From Pseudomonadota bacterium (GTDB lineage Bacteria; Pseudomonadota; Alphaproteobacteria; Micavibrionales; UBA1664): a stretch of 48,848 nucleotides of DNA. The notes beneath the pieces were generated by a model. The model was not told the DNA's origin and searched no databases. It saw nothing but the letters and a program-made list of their open reading frames with translations. The stretch covers positions 1 through 48,848 of the forward strand of contig RFNZ01000015.1 of NCBI GenBank assembly GCA_009926935.1. The letters run 5' to 3'. The translations under genes and the position numbers were made by a program. Shown here piece after piece: positions 33,665 through 42,238 of this stretch; position 1 is the first letter of the stretch, and every line of letters starts with the position of its first letter.

Positions 33665-34340
33665 CGACGGGCTTGCCATCTGCCGTGCTGGGGGCAACCA
33701 CGTTAACGCCCTGCGATTCCATCTTTTCCGGCTGCCCGAAGGTGATCGGCCCCGGACGGACGATAATACGCATGTTGTCCTCAAGGCCGCGCTCGACGGC
33801 TATATCCATGCTTTTGACCATGTCCGCCAGAAGTATGTTCAACTCGCGGTCACGCTCGGCCAGCGATACACCGGCGGGCAGCTGCTTTTTGCGCTCGAGC
33901 GTGTAGGCCGACTTGACGTTAGGCTGGGTTGTGCGACCGTTCAGATCAAGACCCACACGCATTGTAATCGTGTACTCCATGGGGTTTGAAATCCTGAAGC
34001 TGTCGGTCCAGTCACCTGTGCCCTGCGCTTCAGATGTTGTCAGCGTTGCCTGCTGGATGATGAAGTTGAGCGTACCCTCACCGCCTGAAGCCTGTAACCT
34101 TGCCTTGGCATAGCGCGAAAGTGCCGCCGCGGGGGCCACACGCCCTTCAAAATAGCGGGCATTGGGGCTGGTCGACTGGTCCAGTACCTTGACCGAACCT
34201 ACGTTCAAAACCAGCGGTTGCATCTGAGTAAATCCGAGGTCCGGCTGCTGGGGCGGCGTTGTCGCCGTTGTGGTCGTGCAAGCCGCCAGCGGTACTACCG
34301 CTACGAGAGCCGCCGTCATAAGAAACTGTTTTACGCGCAT
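33642..34340 (-). CDS. lipoprotein of unknown function
   Basis: 232 residues from ATG 34340, with AGGAG 8 bases upstream. A GTG three codons earlier is less likely. The signal peptide ends in the lipobox LAAC (C21), followed by a Thr/Pro-rich linker. The mature part has two beta-rich segments (RYFEGRVAPAAALSRYAKARLQA and YTITMRVGLDLNG) and a late helix (AERDRELNILLADMVKSMDIA). It is probably attached to the inner face of the outer membrane. Family not recognised. It follows hslO by 29 bp on the same strand. Confidence 0.8.
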   Translation of the reverse strand: MRVKQFLMTAALVAVVPLAACTTTTATTPPQQPDLGFTQMQPLVLNVGSVKVLDQSTSPNARYFEGRVAPAAALSRYAKARLQASGGEGTLNFIIQQATLTTSEAQGTGDWTDSFRISNPMEYTITMRVGLDLNGRTTQPNVKSAYTLERKKQLPAGVSLAERDRELNILLADMVKSMDIAVERGLEDNMRIIVRPGPITFGQPEKMESQGVNVVAPSTADGKPVVIQGTMH

Positions 34341-34369
34341 GGTGGGCACTCCTGCTGTTTTTTGTACAC

Positions 34370-35392
34370 TTAATGAGTCACCTGATTCGCTTCGACTTCA
34401 ATACAAGAGAATGAAACCGTGTCGAAACGGTAGGTTTTACTGCAAAATTCGCATTTCATTTCTATGATTCCGTCTTTGGCTGCGTGCTCGCGGTCTTCTT
34501 CGGGTAAGGTTTCAAGCACGCGCGATACGCGCTCGGGCGAGCAGCGGCATTTATCGAGCGCTTCAAGCGGGGTGAAAATCCTGACACCTTCCTCATGGAA
34601 AAGCCTTACCAGCAAATCGTGGGAATGCAGGTCCGGGTTCACCAATTCACCAGCGGTCACGCTTTGCAAAAGTATGTGAGCGCGGTTCCAGTCTTCTTCT
34701 TTTTCGGCAATCAGGTCCGGTCTTAAGGGGGTTACGCCCTCCTGACCTGCTACGGAAGCCGAGGGGTCCGGCATACGCTGGAGCATAATTGCACCTGCGC
34801 GCCAGCCTGTTTTTTTATCATAGGTGGCAGCGACCTTGATGCTGGTGCCGATTTGCTCGGACTGGTCAAAATAGTGCTGGACCGATTCTGCAAGCGTGTC
34901 TCCGCCCAGAGCCACGATGCCCTGATAGCGTTCCATGTGTTCGCCCTGATCGACCGTAAAGGCCAGATACCCTTTGCCTGCAAGGTGATGGAGGCTGAAT
35001 CCTGCATAGATACCGTCGTTCGGTTTTTCTTCTGCGGCCTGCATGGCCTTGACGATATCCTCATTGAAACCGGCATAGCCGCGCAGCGCGCCTGCGGTTG
35101 TGACATCGGCCACCAGTGTACGCACGGGGCCGTCGCCACTGGTTTGCAGGGTAAAGATACCCTCGTATTTCAGCATGGATGACAGCAAGAGGGATGTTGC
35201 TAGCGTTTCCGCAAGCAGATGCGCGACAGGTTCGGGGTAATCATGGCGCTTGAGCATGGCGTCCAGTGCGGGGCCCAAACGTACGATCCGGCCACGCAGG
35301 CCCGATGCCTCCAGCTGGAAGGGTTGGATCACGTTATCATCCGGCTCGCGCGGGGCGGTTTTATCGCTGTTATCGTTGGCTATTCTAGTCAT
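34370..35392 (-). CDS. hslO: redox-activated chaperone Hsp33
   Basis: A holdase chaperone switched on by oxidative unfolding. 340 residues with a 20-residue extension before the core. The N-terminal substrate-binding domain has GRIVRLGPALDAMLKRHDYPEPVAHLLAETLATSLLLSSMLKYEG. The C-terminal zinc switch has CRC about 30 residues before CEFC, giving the four conserved zinc-binding cysteines. It lies 15 bp after the ABC-2 permease gene and 29 bp before the lipoprotein gene, all on the minus strand, so an operon of the three is likely. Confidence 0.96.
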   Translation of the reverse strand: MTRIANDNSDKTAPREPDDNVIQPFQLEASGLRGRIVRLGPALDAMLKRHDYPEPVAHLLAETLATSLLLSSMLKYEGIFTLQTSGDGPVRTLVADVTTAGALRGYAGFNEDIVKAMQAAEEKPNDGIYAGFSLHHLAGKGYLAFTVDQGEHMERYQGIVALGGDTLAESVQHYFDQSEQIGTSIKVAATYDKKTGWRAGAIMLQRMPDPSASVAGQEGVTPLRPDLIAEKEEDWNRAHILLQSVTAGELVNPDLHSHDLLVRLFHEEGVRIFTPLEALDKCRCSPERVSRVLETLPEEDREHAAKDGIIEMKCEFCSKTYRFDTVSFSCIEVEANQVTH

Positions 35393-35407
35393 GGCACTCT
35401 TTTACCG

Positions 35408-36214
35408 TCAGGAGCGGATTTTGTAACCCCTATTTAGCATGGCCAGTGCCAACATCCACAAGGCGATGGAAAGGGCGATGAGCATCACGATCCCTGTGCC
35501 CAGCGGCATGTCCGCCGTGCCAATGAAACCGTAACGGAATCCGTCTATCATATAGAAAAACGGATTGGCATGGGCCAGCGCCTCGAACATAGGGGGCAGG
35601 TGGTCGGCTGCGTAAAACGTGCCTGAAAGCATGGTCAGCGGCATCACCACAAAGTTTGTCACGCCTGCCAGATGGTCGAATTTTTCAGCCCATATCCCAA
35701 CAACGACCCCTAGCAGCGAGAGCATGGTGCAACCGAGGACCGAAAAGAGGACAATCGCCCAAAGATGGGTCACGGGCAGATGCGCGAACGGGACCATCAC
35801 TAGAACATTGAAAAACCCTACGGACAGGCCACGCAATACGCCGCCTATTGTATAGGCGGTCAGGATTTCGCCTGAGGATAGCGGCGGCATCAGCACGTCC
35901 ACAATCGAGCCCTGCACCTTTGCGATGATCAGGGATGAAGACGTGTTGGCGAATGCGTTTTGGGCCATACCCATCATGACAAGGCCAGGCAGAAGGAAGG
36001 TCATGTAAGGCACGCCCTCAATGCCGCGCCCCTGCCCGCCCAATGCCATCGAGAATACGAAATAGAAAAGGACCGTCGTGACAATAGGCGCGACGATGGT
36101 CTGGAAATAGACCTTCATATACCGGCGCACCTCCTTTTTGGTCATTGTGTAAAGGCCGATCCAGTTGATGCCTTTGATGATGCGTGGCTCGGGGGTCGAG
36201 AGAGATGCTGACAT
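35408..36214 (-). CDS. ABC-2 type transporter permease
   Basis: 268 residues with about six membrane helices, for example TIVAPIVTTVLFYFVFSMAL and IVLFSVLGCTMLSLLGVVVGIW. The pattern LLPGLVMMGMAQNAFANTSSSLIIAKVQGSI and the late PFFYMIDGFRYGFIG are typical of ABC-2 permeases of the NodJ/YadH type. These export polysaccharides, lipids or drugs with a separate ATPase. No ATPase gene is in the window, though it may lie elsewhere. It is the first gene of the likely permease-hslO-lipoprotein unit and is divergent from recX, with 27 bp between the starts. Confidence 0.92.
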   Translation of the reverse strand: MSASLSTPEPRIIKGINWIGLYTMTKKEVRRYMKVYFQTIVAPIVTTVLFYFVFSMALGGQGRGIEGVPYMTFLLPGLVMMGMAQNAFANTSSSLIIAKVQGSIVDVLMPPLSSGEILTAYTIGGVLRGLSVGFFNVLVMVPFAHLPVTHLWAIVLFSVLGCTMLSLLGVVVGIWAEKFDHLAGVTNFVVMPLTMLSGTFYAADHLPPMFEALAHANPFFYMIDGFRYGFIGTADMPLGTGIVMLIALSIALWMLALAMLNRGYKIRS

Positions 36215-36241
36215 ACACTTACTTTCCGTTATGATTTATGT

Positions 36242-36778
36242 ATGGATGAAGATAGCCCGAAGGCCACGAAGGTCAAACGTAAAACGGCCAAAAAGCTGTC
36301 GGAAAGCTATTTGCGGAATTCAGCCCTTTATTATCTTCAGCGCCATCCTGCGTCTGTTTCCCATTTTCTTTCTGTCATGGAGCGCAAGATGAAGCGCTCG
36401 CTCAAAGACCATCCGGATCAGGATTTTGCGGCTTTTAGCCTATTCCTGCGCGAAAAGCTGGTGCCTGAGCTGACGCGCAGCGGTTTTCTGAATGATGCGC
36501 TTTACGCCAAAGCCTTGACCGGTTCGCTGCAACGGCGCGGGTTACCCAAGCGCGTGATTGCCATGCGGCTTGCCACAAAGGGCGTTGAGGCGGACGCCGA
36601 ACAGATGGCAGAACAGGACGATATTCAAGCGGCACGCCTTTACGCCAAACGTAAACGTCTTGGCCCCTACGCCACACGCGTGCGCGACCCACAAAAGGAT
36701 ATGGCGGCATTGGCCCGCGCCGGTTTTTCTTATGAAATCGTCATGCGGGTTTTAAAAGAAGATATCAAGCACGGGTGA
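36242..36778 (+). CDS. recX: RecX-family regulatory protein
   Basis: 178 residues. RecX binds RecA filaments and dampens recombination. Three-helix RecX repeats are visible: SYLRNSALYYLQRHPASVSHFLSVMERKM, FLREKLVPELTRSGFLNDALYAKALTGSLQRRGLPKRVIAMRL and DMAALARAGFSYEIVMRVL. The N-terminus is Lys-rich. recA is not adjacent, unlike in many bacteria. The last 14 bp overlap the convergent histidine kinase gene. Confidence 0.88.
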   Translation: MDEDSPKATKVKRKTAKKLSESYLRNSALYYLQRHPASVSHFLSVMERKMKRSLKDHPDQDFAAFSLFLREKLVPELTRSGFLNDALYAKALTGSLQRRGLPKRVIAMRLATKGVEADAEQMAEQDDIQAARLYAKRKRLGPYATRVRDPQKDMAALARAGFSYEIVMRVLKEDIKHG

Positions 36779-39353
36779 CAGGAAACGCTGTCACGTTATC
36801 TGCTGCCGTTGTCTGTGGTGACTGAGCCACGCGATCGACCGGAATGACGAGCGTAGCAGTCGTGCCTACACCCTTGCGGCTTAAAAGCTCAAGCTGGCCG
36901 CCATGCATTTTTATGAGGGCATCCACCAGTGTCAGCCCCAGCCCTGTGCCGGAATTGGAGCGCGAGAAGGCGCTTTCCACCTGACCGAATGGCGAGAGCG
37001 CTTTTTCAATTTCCTTCTCCTCCATGCCTATGCCGGTATCGGTCACGCTGATGCGCAGCTCGTGCCCTGAGCCTGCATAGTCGCAATCTACGGTCACGCG
37101 CCCATCGGGCGGCGTAAACTTGATGGCGTTTGAGAGAATGTTCATGAGGATCTGTTTGAATGCGAGTTCCTCGCCGATGATTTTCGGCATATCCGCGTGA
37201 AGGTTATTGGATACAGTCACCCGTCCTGCTTCCGCTTTGGACGACAAAAGGCTGATACAGGTTGCAGCCGTGCGGTGGATGCTGAAAAGCGTTTCGTTCA
37301 GTGTTCTGTCACCGGCCTCAATACGGCTGATATCCAGAATATCGTTGATGATCGTCAGAAGGCGTTTGCCGCTGTCATTGATGTCGCCCGCGTATTCCAC
37401 ATAAGCCTTGTTGCCGACCTGCCCCATCGCCTGATTTTGTATGATCTCCGAGAAACCAATGATGGCGTTGAGTGGCGTGCGCAGCTCATGCGACATGTTG
37501 GCAAGAAATTCTGATTTTGCGCGGTTCGCCAAATCGGAATTGAGTTTTGCTTCCTTCAATCCCTGCTCGGCCAGTTTGCGCTGCGTGATGTCCTCGATAC
37601 TGCCCTCGTAGTATTGAAGGCGGCCGTCGTCATCCTTAACGGCACGGGCGTTTTCAGATACCCAGATCACCTGCCCATCCTGTCTTGTCAGGGTGGATTC
37701 ATGGTTTCGAATGTAGCCAAAGGTATCAAGATCGCGTTCATACCGCAGGCGGTCGCGCGGATCGGTATACAGCTTGCCGATATCACGCACCATATCCATC
37801 AGCTCGTGCGGGGTTTTGTATCCCAGAATACGGGCGAGCGCGGGGTTTGCAGAAATAAACTTGCCGTCATGCGCAACCTGATAAATACCGCCCGCCGCGT
37901 TTTCAACGATGGTGCGATATTTCTTCTCGGCTTCAGCCAGAGCTTTTTCTGCCCTGCGGCGTTCTTCCACATCCGTAATGGTACCAACAACACGCGTGTT
38001 ACGCGTGTTGTCTGTACGAACCATCGAGAATGCGAGATCGATGGCTCTGAATTTTCCGTCCGCCGTCTGAAGGCGGGCGATGGAGCGGTAGCCCTCTGTC
38101 TTGTCGCGCACAAGGTTTGAAAAAGCGACACGCTGGTTGTCGTGGTCAGCCGGGTGCAGCATGTCGAAAAGATCGCGCCCCAAAGAATGCGGTATCGAGA
38201 AGCCCGTCACACGTTCCCATGTTGCGTTGACAAAGAGGATATTGCCCGAGGCATCGCATTCGAAAATGATATCGGAAACGGAGTCTATCACGCCGCGATA
38301 CTCGCGCTCGCTTCGCTGCATGGCTTCGTACAGGCGGTTTGACTCATCAACCTGATTTTTCAGCTCCAGGTTTTTGGATGTGAGCGCGTTGTTCATGGCA
38401 GAAAGGCGGATGGACTGGCGGTAATTGCTGCGTACATACAGCGTGCCGATCATCGTGATGGAGAGGCCAAAAAGCAGAAGCAAAAACGGCACCCGGCTGA
38501 TAAAGGCCATGCGCATGTTCTCACGGATATCCAGTGCTACATCGATTGATGTTTCACCAACCTTCATATCCCAGGCATCGGCGCTGCTATGGAGAGGGAA
38601 AAACGGTTTCTCTTTTTCCGATTCCGCCGTGCGACGATCCAACTGCAAGAGGCGGCTTCCTGTTGCAGTATCCCTTACAATTACGCGCTGGATGGATAGA
38701 TTATCGAGTGCGCTCTTCAACTCAAGCCCGTGGCCCAGGCGAGTAATTCCTGCAATTACCCTGCTGATGCTTCCCTCTGATACGACGGGGTGCAGCATTA
38801 CAAGCTGGCGCGACTGAATGCCGCTTTCCGCGCTTTCGTTTTCAAGTTTGCCGCTGCCTATATCCGTGCGCATGGCGACCACGGTTTCCGGCTTCAATTC
38901 GGTCAGCAGGCTTGCATCAATTTTTAATGGCTCGGTGATGAGAGAGTCTGTCTTATAAAGCGTACGCTGTTTCCATCCGCTGGCTGCTTTTTCAAAAAGC
39001 ACGATCTCGTCAAAGAGAGCATGCTGGGGCACAATTTTTTTGAAATCCTCAGGCTTGCTTTCGGTGACTCCATTCAAAAGTTCCAGCGCGCGGTCTGCGC
39101 CTTCGAGGGTCACGGCAAGTCGGGCAAAGCCGGTTTCCATTGTATGTTTGATCTGGGTCGTAATCGACTTTACGTCCTCGACACGCATCTGGCTGATAAA
39201 AACTGTGAGGGTCACAAACGCGGTCACGGTCAGAATAAGACCGTTCAGAAAAACCATCAGCTGCGTCAGGCCACTGCGGCCCAAACGTGCGGGGAATCCT
39301 TGTTTTGCAGCAGCCTTTGCCTTTCGGTCGGCTGCCCTTTTATGGTTTGACAT
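36765..39353 (-). CDS. membrane sensor histidine kinase with two PAS domains
   Basis: 862 residues from ATG 39353. An in-frame GTG lies two codons upstream. TM1 is at about 33-53, a periplasmic sensor domain at about 55-284, TM2 at about 286-306, PAS at about 350-468 and a second PAS/PAC at about 476-593. HisKA has H622 in SHELRTPLNAIIGF, and HATPase_c has the N, G1 (DTGIGM) and G2 (GTGLGL) boxes. There is no receiver or HPt domain, so it is not a hybrid. No response regulator gene is adjacent, so its partner is elsewhere. Its 3' end overlaps recX by 14 bp. The signal sensed is unknown. Confidence 0.93.
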   Translation of the reverse strand: MSNHKRAADRKAKAAAKQGFPARLGRSGLTQLMVFLNGLILTVTAFVTLTVFISQMRVEDVKSITTQIKHTMETGFARLAVTLEGADRALELLNGVTESKPEDFKKIVPQHALFDEIVLFEKAASGWKQRTLYKTDSLITEPLKIDASLLTELKPETVVAMRTDIGSGKLENESAESGIQSRQLVMLHPVVSEGSISRVIAGITRLGHGLELKSALDNLSIQRVIVRDTATGSRLLQLDRRTAESEKEKPFFPLHSSADAWDMKVGETSIDVALDIRENMRMAFISRVPFLLLLFGLSITMIGTLYVRSNYRQSIRLSAMNNALTSKNLELKNQVDESNRLYEAMQRSEREYRGVIDSVSDIIFECDASGNILFVNATWERVTGFSIPHSLGRDLFDMLHPADHDNQRVAFSNLVRDKTEGYRSIARLQTADGKFRAIDLAFSMVRTDNTRNTRVVGTITDVEERRRAEKALAEAEKKYRTIVENAAGGIYQVAHDGKFISANPALARILGYKTPHELMDMVRDIGKLYTDPRDRLRYERDLDTFGYIRNHESTLTRQDGQVIWVSENARAVKDDDGRLQYYEGSIEDITQRKLAEQGLKEAKLNSDLANRAKSEFLANMSHELRTPLNAIIGFSEIIQNQAMGQVGNKAYVEYAGDINDSGKRLLTIINDILDISRIEAGDRTLNETLFSIHRTAATCISLLSSKAEAGRVTVSNNLHADMPKIIGEELAFKQILMNILSNAIKFTPPDGRVTVDCDYAGSGHELRISVTDTGIGMEEKEIEKALSPFGQVESAFSRSNSGTGLGLTLVDALIKMHGGQLELLSRKGVGTTATLVIPVDRVAQSPQTTAADNVTAFPVTRA

Positions 39354-39474
39354 GACCACACTTGGCCGACGGAATGCCAGCCCTCAAACGCGTTGATGCC
39401 ACCACTCTGCCAGATGTCGGTTAAGGAAAATTTAAGACCCTGCGACAATTAAAGTTCATAAAAAATTTACCAAA

Positions 39475-39501
39475 GTTAACGAAATGCTGGACAGCGTTAA
39501 C
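39475..39501. promoter_or_regulatory. inverted repeat upstream of the phasin gene
   Basis: Perfect 7-bp arms GTTAACG (39475-39481) and CGTTAAC (39495-39501) around a 13-base centre. The arms extend to 9 of 10 matches (AAAGTTAACG and CGTTAACCTT). It lies 60-87 bases before the phasin ATG and just upstream of a TGTAAT at 39514 that could be a -10. Regulator unknown. Confidence 0.5.
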
Positions 39502-39528
39502 CTTTTGTGCTTGTGTAATCGTGATTTG

Positions 39529-39542
39529 TTGTAACGCAGCAA
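39529..39542 (-). promoter_or_regulatory. candidate PhaR operator upstream of the phasin gene
   Basis: On the minus strand this reads TTGCTGCGTTACAA, matching the site between phaC and phaR at 12 of 14 bases. It sits 19 bases before the phasin ATG, just downstream of a possible -10, a place where a bound repressor would block transcription. Confidence 0.5.
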
Positions 39543-39561
39543 AAACTCACTGGAGGCCACA

Positions 39562-40071
39562 ATGGTTCGCTCGTTCTTTGACCCTTCGCTCATCAAACAG
39601 ATGATGCCTAAGCAAGGTATCAGTACCAATCCCGTTTTTGATCTTAAATCGATCATGGAAACGCAGCGTAAAAACATGCAGGCCATGACCGAGATCATGC
39701 AGCTTGGCATGGAGAGCATGCAGCAGGCCGCTTCCCGTCAGGCGGAACTCGTTGGCCGCATGGTTCAGGACAACTCCTCTTACGCCTCTACCATCATGAC
39801 GGAAGGCACGCCGGAGCAAAAAGTCCAGCGTCAGGCCGAGCTGGTTCGCAAGTCGTATGAAGCGACCGTTGCCGGTGCCCGTGAAGTAGGCGATATCATC
39901 AGCAAGTCTGGTGAAGAAGCTGCCGAGATTATCAATCGCCGCGTCAGCGCTTCCTTGACCGAGTTCAAGGCCGCGTTTGATCCCAAGGCTGCGGCGGCTG
40001 CGGCACAGGATGATGATAGGCCGGCTGCAAAAGCACCTGCTAAAAAAGCAAAAGGCAAAAAGGCTGCCTGA
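39562..40071 (+). CDS. phasin (PHB granule-associated protein)
   Basis: 169 residues with a strong GGAGG ribosome site. The core is a Met/Gln/Ala-rich amphipathic helical phasin domain (QRKNMQAMTEIMQLGMESMQQAASRQAELV, then RKSYEATVAGAREVGDIISKSGEEAAEIINRRV). The tail is Ala/Lys-rich (PAKKAKGKKAA), as in phasins that also bind DNA. Phasins coat PHB granules and control their size and number. The gene overlaps the CsaA-like gene by one base (TGATG). A probable PhaR site and an inverted repeat lie upstream. Confidence 0.9.
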   Translation: MVRSFFDPSLIKQMMPKQGISTNPVFDLKSIMETQRKNMQAMTEIMQLGMESMQQAASRQAELVGRMVQDNSSYASTIMTEGTPEQKVQRQAELVRKSYEATVAGAREVGDIISKSGEEAAEIINRRVSASLTEFKAAFDPKAAAAAAQDDDRPAAKAPAKKAKGKKAA

Positions 40072-40433
40072 TGCCGGCGGATACGGGCGGTATTGCCACC
40101 CCTGTCACCATCGACGATTTTCTTAAATTAGACATCCGTGTCGGTACCGTCACGGATGTTTTGCTTTTTCCTGAGGCGCGCAAGCCTGCTTATAAAGTGT
40201 TTGTCGATTTTGGGCCTGCCATAGGCATCAAAAAGACATCGGCGCAGGTCACTGCCAACTACACACCAGAAACCCTTATCGGCAAACAAGTGGCCGCTGT
40301 CGTCAATTTTCCGCCGCGGCAGGTCGGGCCCTTTATGTCCGAAATTCTTATATTAGGTTTTCCAGACGATGCGGGCGCGGTCACGCTTGTCCATCCATCA
40401 AAGTTGGTACCCAACGGCGGTCGGCTTTATTAG
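40071..40433 (+). CDS. csaA: CsaA-like tRNA-binding domain protein
   Basis: 120 residues. An OB-fold tRNA-binding domain starting ITIDDFLKLDIRVGTVTDVLLFPEARKPAYKV-like, written here as FLKLDIRVGTVTDVL and RKPAYKVFVDFG, with KKTSAQVTANYTPETLIG and VVNFPPRQVGPFMSEILILG. This is the CsaA family, which has been linked to protein export as a chaperone and to tRNA binding. The length is usual. Its start overlaps the phasin stop and its stop overlaps the convergent GNAT gene (TTAG), so it is probably co-transcribed with phasin. Confidence 0.88.
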   Translation: MPADTGGIATPVTIDDFLKLDIRVGTVTDVLLFPEARKPAYKVFVDFGPAIGIKKTSAQVTANYTPETLIGKQVAAVVNFPPRQVGPFMSEILILGFPDDAGAVTLVHPSKLVPNGGRLY

Positions 40434-40897
40434 AAGTTTTTGGTCATGAAGACCATATCGAATTCCTGATTGTCGGGGCCGTAGGCTAACCGCTCTTCTC
40501 TTGTCTCAACGAACCCAAGCGCCTTATAGAGCGCAATCGGCTTTGACTGCGTTTTTGAGACATTGAGATGGAGTGCAGGCATCAGGTTTTCTCGTGCGTA
40601 TGCGATTGTTGCTTCCATCAATTTGCGCCCAAGCCCGTGACCCTGGTAATCGGGATGGACTTCCAGACGCTTTACTTCTCCCGATCCGTCTTCATGCGCT
40701 TTAATACCCACCATTCCCACCACTCTCCTGTCTGCTCTTACGACAAAAAATATGCGGTACCGATTGGGGATGTCCTGCATATCGGCATGGTAGGATAGAT
40801 TTTTGACGAAGCCTTCCGTTGTTGCAACTGTAAGCTTGTGCAGTTCCCAGACTGAGTTTTTATCGTGAGGTTCGTACAATTCGATTTTCAAAAACAT
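40430..40897 (-). CDS. GNAT-family N-acetyltransferase
   Basis: 155 residues with a clear GNAT core: FFVVRADRRVVGMVGIK, VKRLEVHPDYQGHGLGRKLMEATIAYAREN with the Q-G-x-G-x-G/R acetyl-CoA loop, then LHLNVSKTQSKPIALYKALGFVETRE. The substrate is unknown. The stop overlaps the csaA-like stop. Upstream on the same strand the EnvZ-like kinase ends 6 bp away, so it may belong to that unit. Confidence 0.9.
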   Translation of the reverse strand: MFLKIELYEPHDKNSVWELHKLTVATTEGFVKNLSYHADMQDIPNRYRIFFVVRADRRVVGMVGIKAHEDGSGEVKRLEVHPDYQGHGLGRKLMEATIAYARENLMPALHLNVSKTQSKPIALYKALGFVETREERLAYGPDNQEFDMVFMTKNF

Positions 40898-40903
40898 GAC
40901 TTT

Positions 40904-42238
40904 CTACAACGGTAAATGGATCGTTACGCGCAGACCGCCCATCGGTGAGCGAGATAGAAAAATGCGTCCGCCATGGCCCAATATAATGTCCTGTGCGATG
41001 GCGAGCCCTAGACCCGTGCCGCCTGTTTTGCGGTTGCGGGATGCTTCAAGACGCTGAAAAGGTTTAAACGCATCCTCGTATTTATCGGGGGGGATGCCGG
41101 GGCCGTCATCATCCAGTGTTATTTCTGCCCAGCCGTTATGCGTATCCAGTGCAAGTGTCATGCGCGCTGCGTGCGCGTATTTCCGGGCGTTTTCGACGAG
41201 GTTGGTGATGGCACGTTCCAGCGCGCCTGTCCGCATTTCCAGTTCCAGGGTTTTTGGCGCTTCCATTACAACGTTAAAATTCTGGCGGGCGGCGTTGGCG
41301 ACGATGCGCTCGAGCAGTTGTACAAGATCCGCTTTCTGGGATGCCTCATCCCCCTCGCCACGCATGAAAGCCAGATACCCTTCAACCATGGATTCCATAT
41401 CCGTTATATCGGCGCGGAGCGCATCGCTATCGGGGTTGCCGGGCATCATCGCCAGTTGCAGTTTCATGCGGGTCAATGGCGTGCGCAAATCGTGGCTGAT
41501 GCCGGCTAGCATTGCGGTGCGTTGCTGGACTGCGCGCGTAATGCGCTCCTTCATTGAAAAGAACGCTTCTGTCGCGCGGCGAATCTCGCTTGCGCCGGTC
41601 GGTTTATAGGGTTGTACATCCGCGCCTTTGCCAAAGCGCTCTGCTGCAACAGACAGGCGGCGGATGGGCCGGATCTGATTGCGCATGAAAACAATGGAAA
41701 TCAGGAAGAATAAAAGTGCGAGGCCGTTAAGCCAAAGTACAAAGATATAGCCCGAGCTATCATACATCCGGCGTTGTGGCATCGAAGCCTGCAACAAGCC
41801 TGTTTTAAGCTGAACTTCCAGATCCACGCGCTTGCGGTCGAGATTGATATCAACGCTGAACGGCCTTCTTACTTGTTGCATCATCGCGCGTGCGAGCGTG
41901 TCTTCAAGCCCGGGGCCATCGCCCGCATCTGTCTGAAGGTTATCGTTTTTTGCTTTTGGCGTGTATGTCACCAGCACATCCAGGTGTCCGGCCAAGAGCC
42001 CTTTGAGCATTTCGATGGAGCGCTGGTCGCGCGGGCGGGCCTCGATCTGTTCGCTGATGGCGGCAATTTCACCCGCAACCGAAAACGCCAGCCGCTCGGT
42101 CATTTTTGTCCAGTGGCGGTCAAAAAAGATGTAGGTAGCAAGGCCCTGTAACAGCAAAATGGGCAAGAGGATGATAAGCACCGTCCGGCCAAAAAGTCCG
42201 TGGGGTAGCATGTCGCGCAGGGTTTTGATGCGTTTCAT
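40904..42238 (-). CDS. EnvZ-like sensor histidine kinase
   Basis: 444 residues. TM1 is at about 18-38, the periplasmic part at about 40-163 and TM2 at about 164-186, followed by a HAMP domain and HisKA with H249 in GISHDLRTPLTRMKLQL. HATPase_c has NLVENARKYAH, DDGPGIPP and GTGLGLAIAQDI. The sequence GISHDLRTPLTRM is EnvZ-like, so response to osmolarity or envelope state is the likely theme. Its start overlaps the response regulator stop by 4 bp (ATGA), so the two form one operon. The gene order is regulator then kinase, as in ompR-envZ. Confidence 0.93.
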   Translation of the reverse strand: MKRIKTLRDMLPHGLFGRTVLIILLPILLLQGLATYIFFDRHWTKMTERLAFSVAGEIAAISEQIEARPRDQRSIEMLKGLLAGHLDVLVTYTPKAKNDNLQTDAGDGPGLEDTLARAMMQQVRRPFSVDINLDRKRVDLEVQLKTGLLQASMPQRRMYDSSGYIFVLWLNGLALLFFLISIVFMRNQIRPIRRLSVAAERFGKGADVQPYKPTGASEIRRATEAFFSMKERITRAVQQRTAMLAGISHDLRTPLTRMKLQLAMMPGNPDSDALRADITDMESMVEGYLAFMRGEGDEASQKADLVQLLERIVANAARQNFNVVMEAPKTLELEMRTGALERAITNLVENARKYAHAARMTLALDTHNGWAEITLDDDGPGIPPDKYEDAFKPFQRLEASRNRKTGGTGLGLAIAQDIILGHGGRIFLSRSPMGGLRVTIHLPL

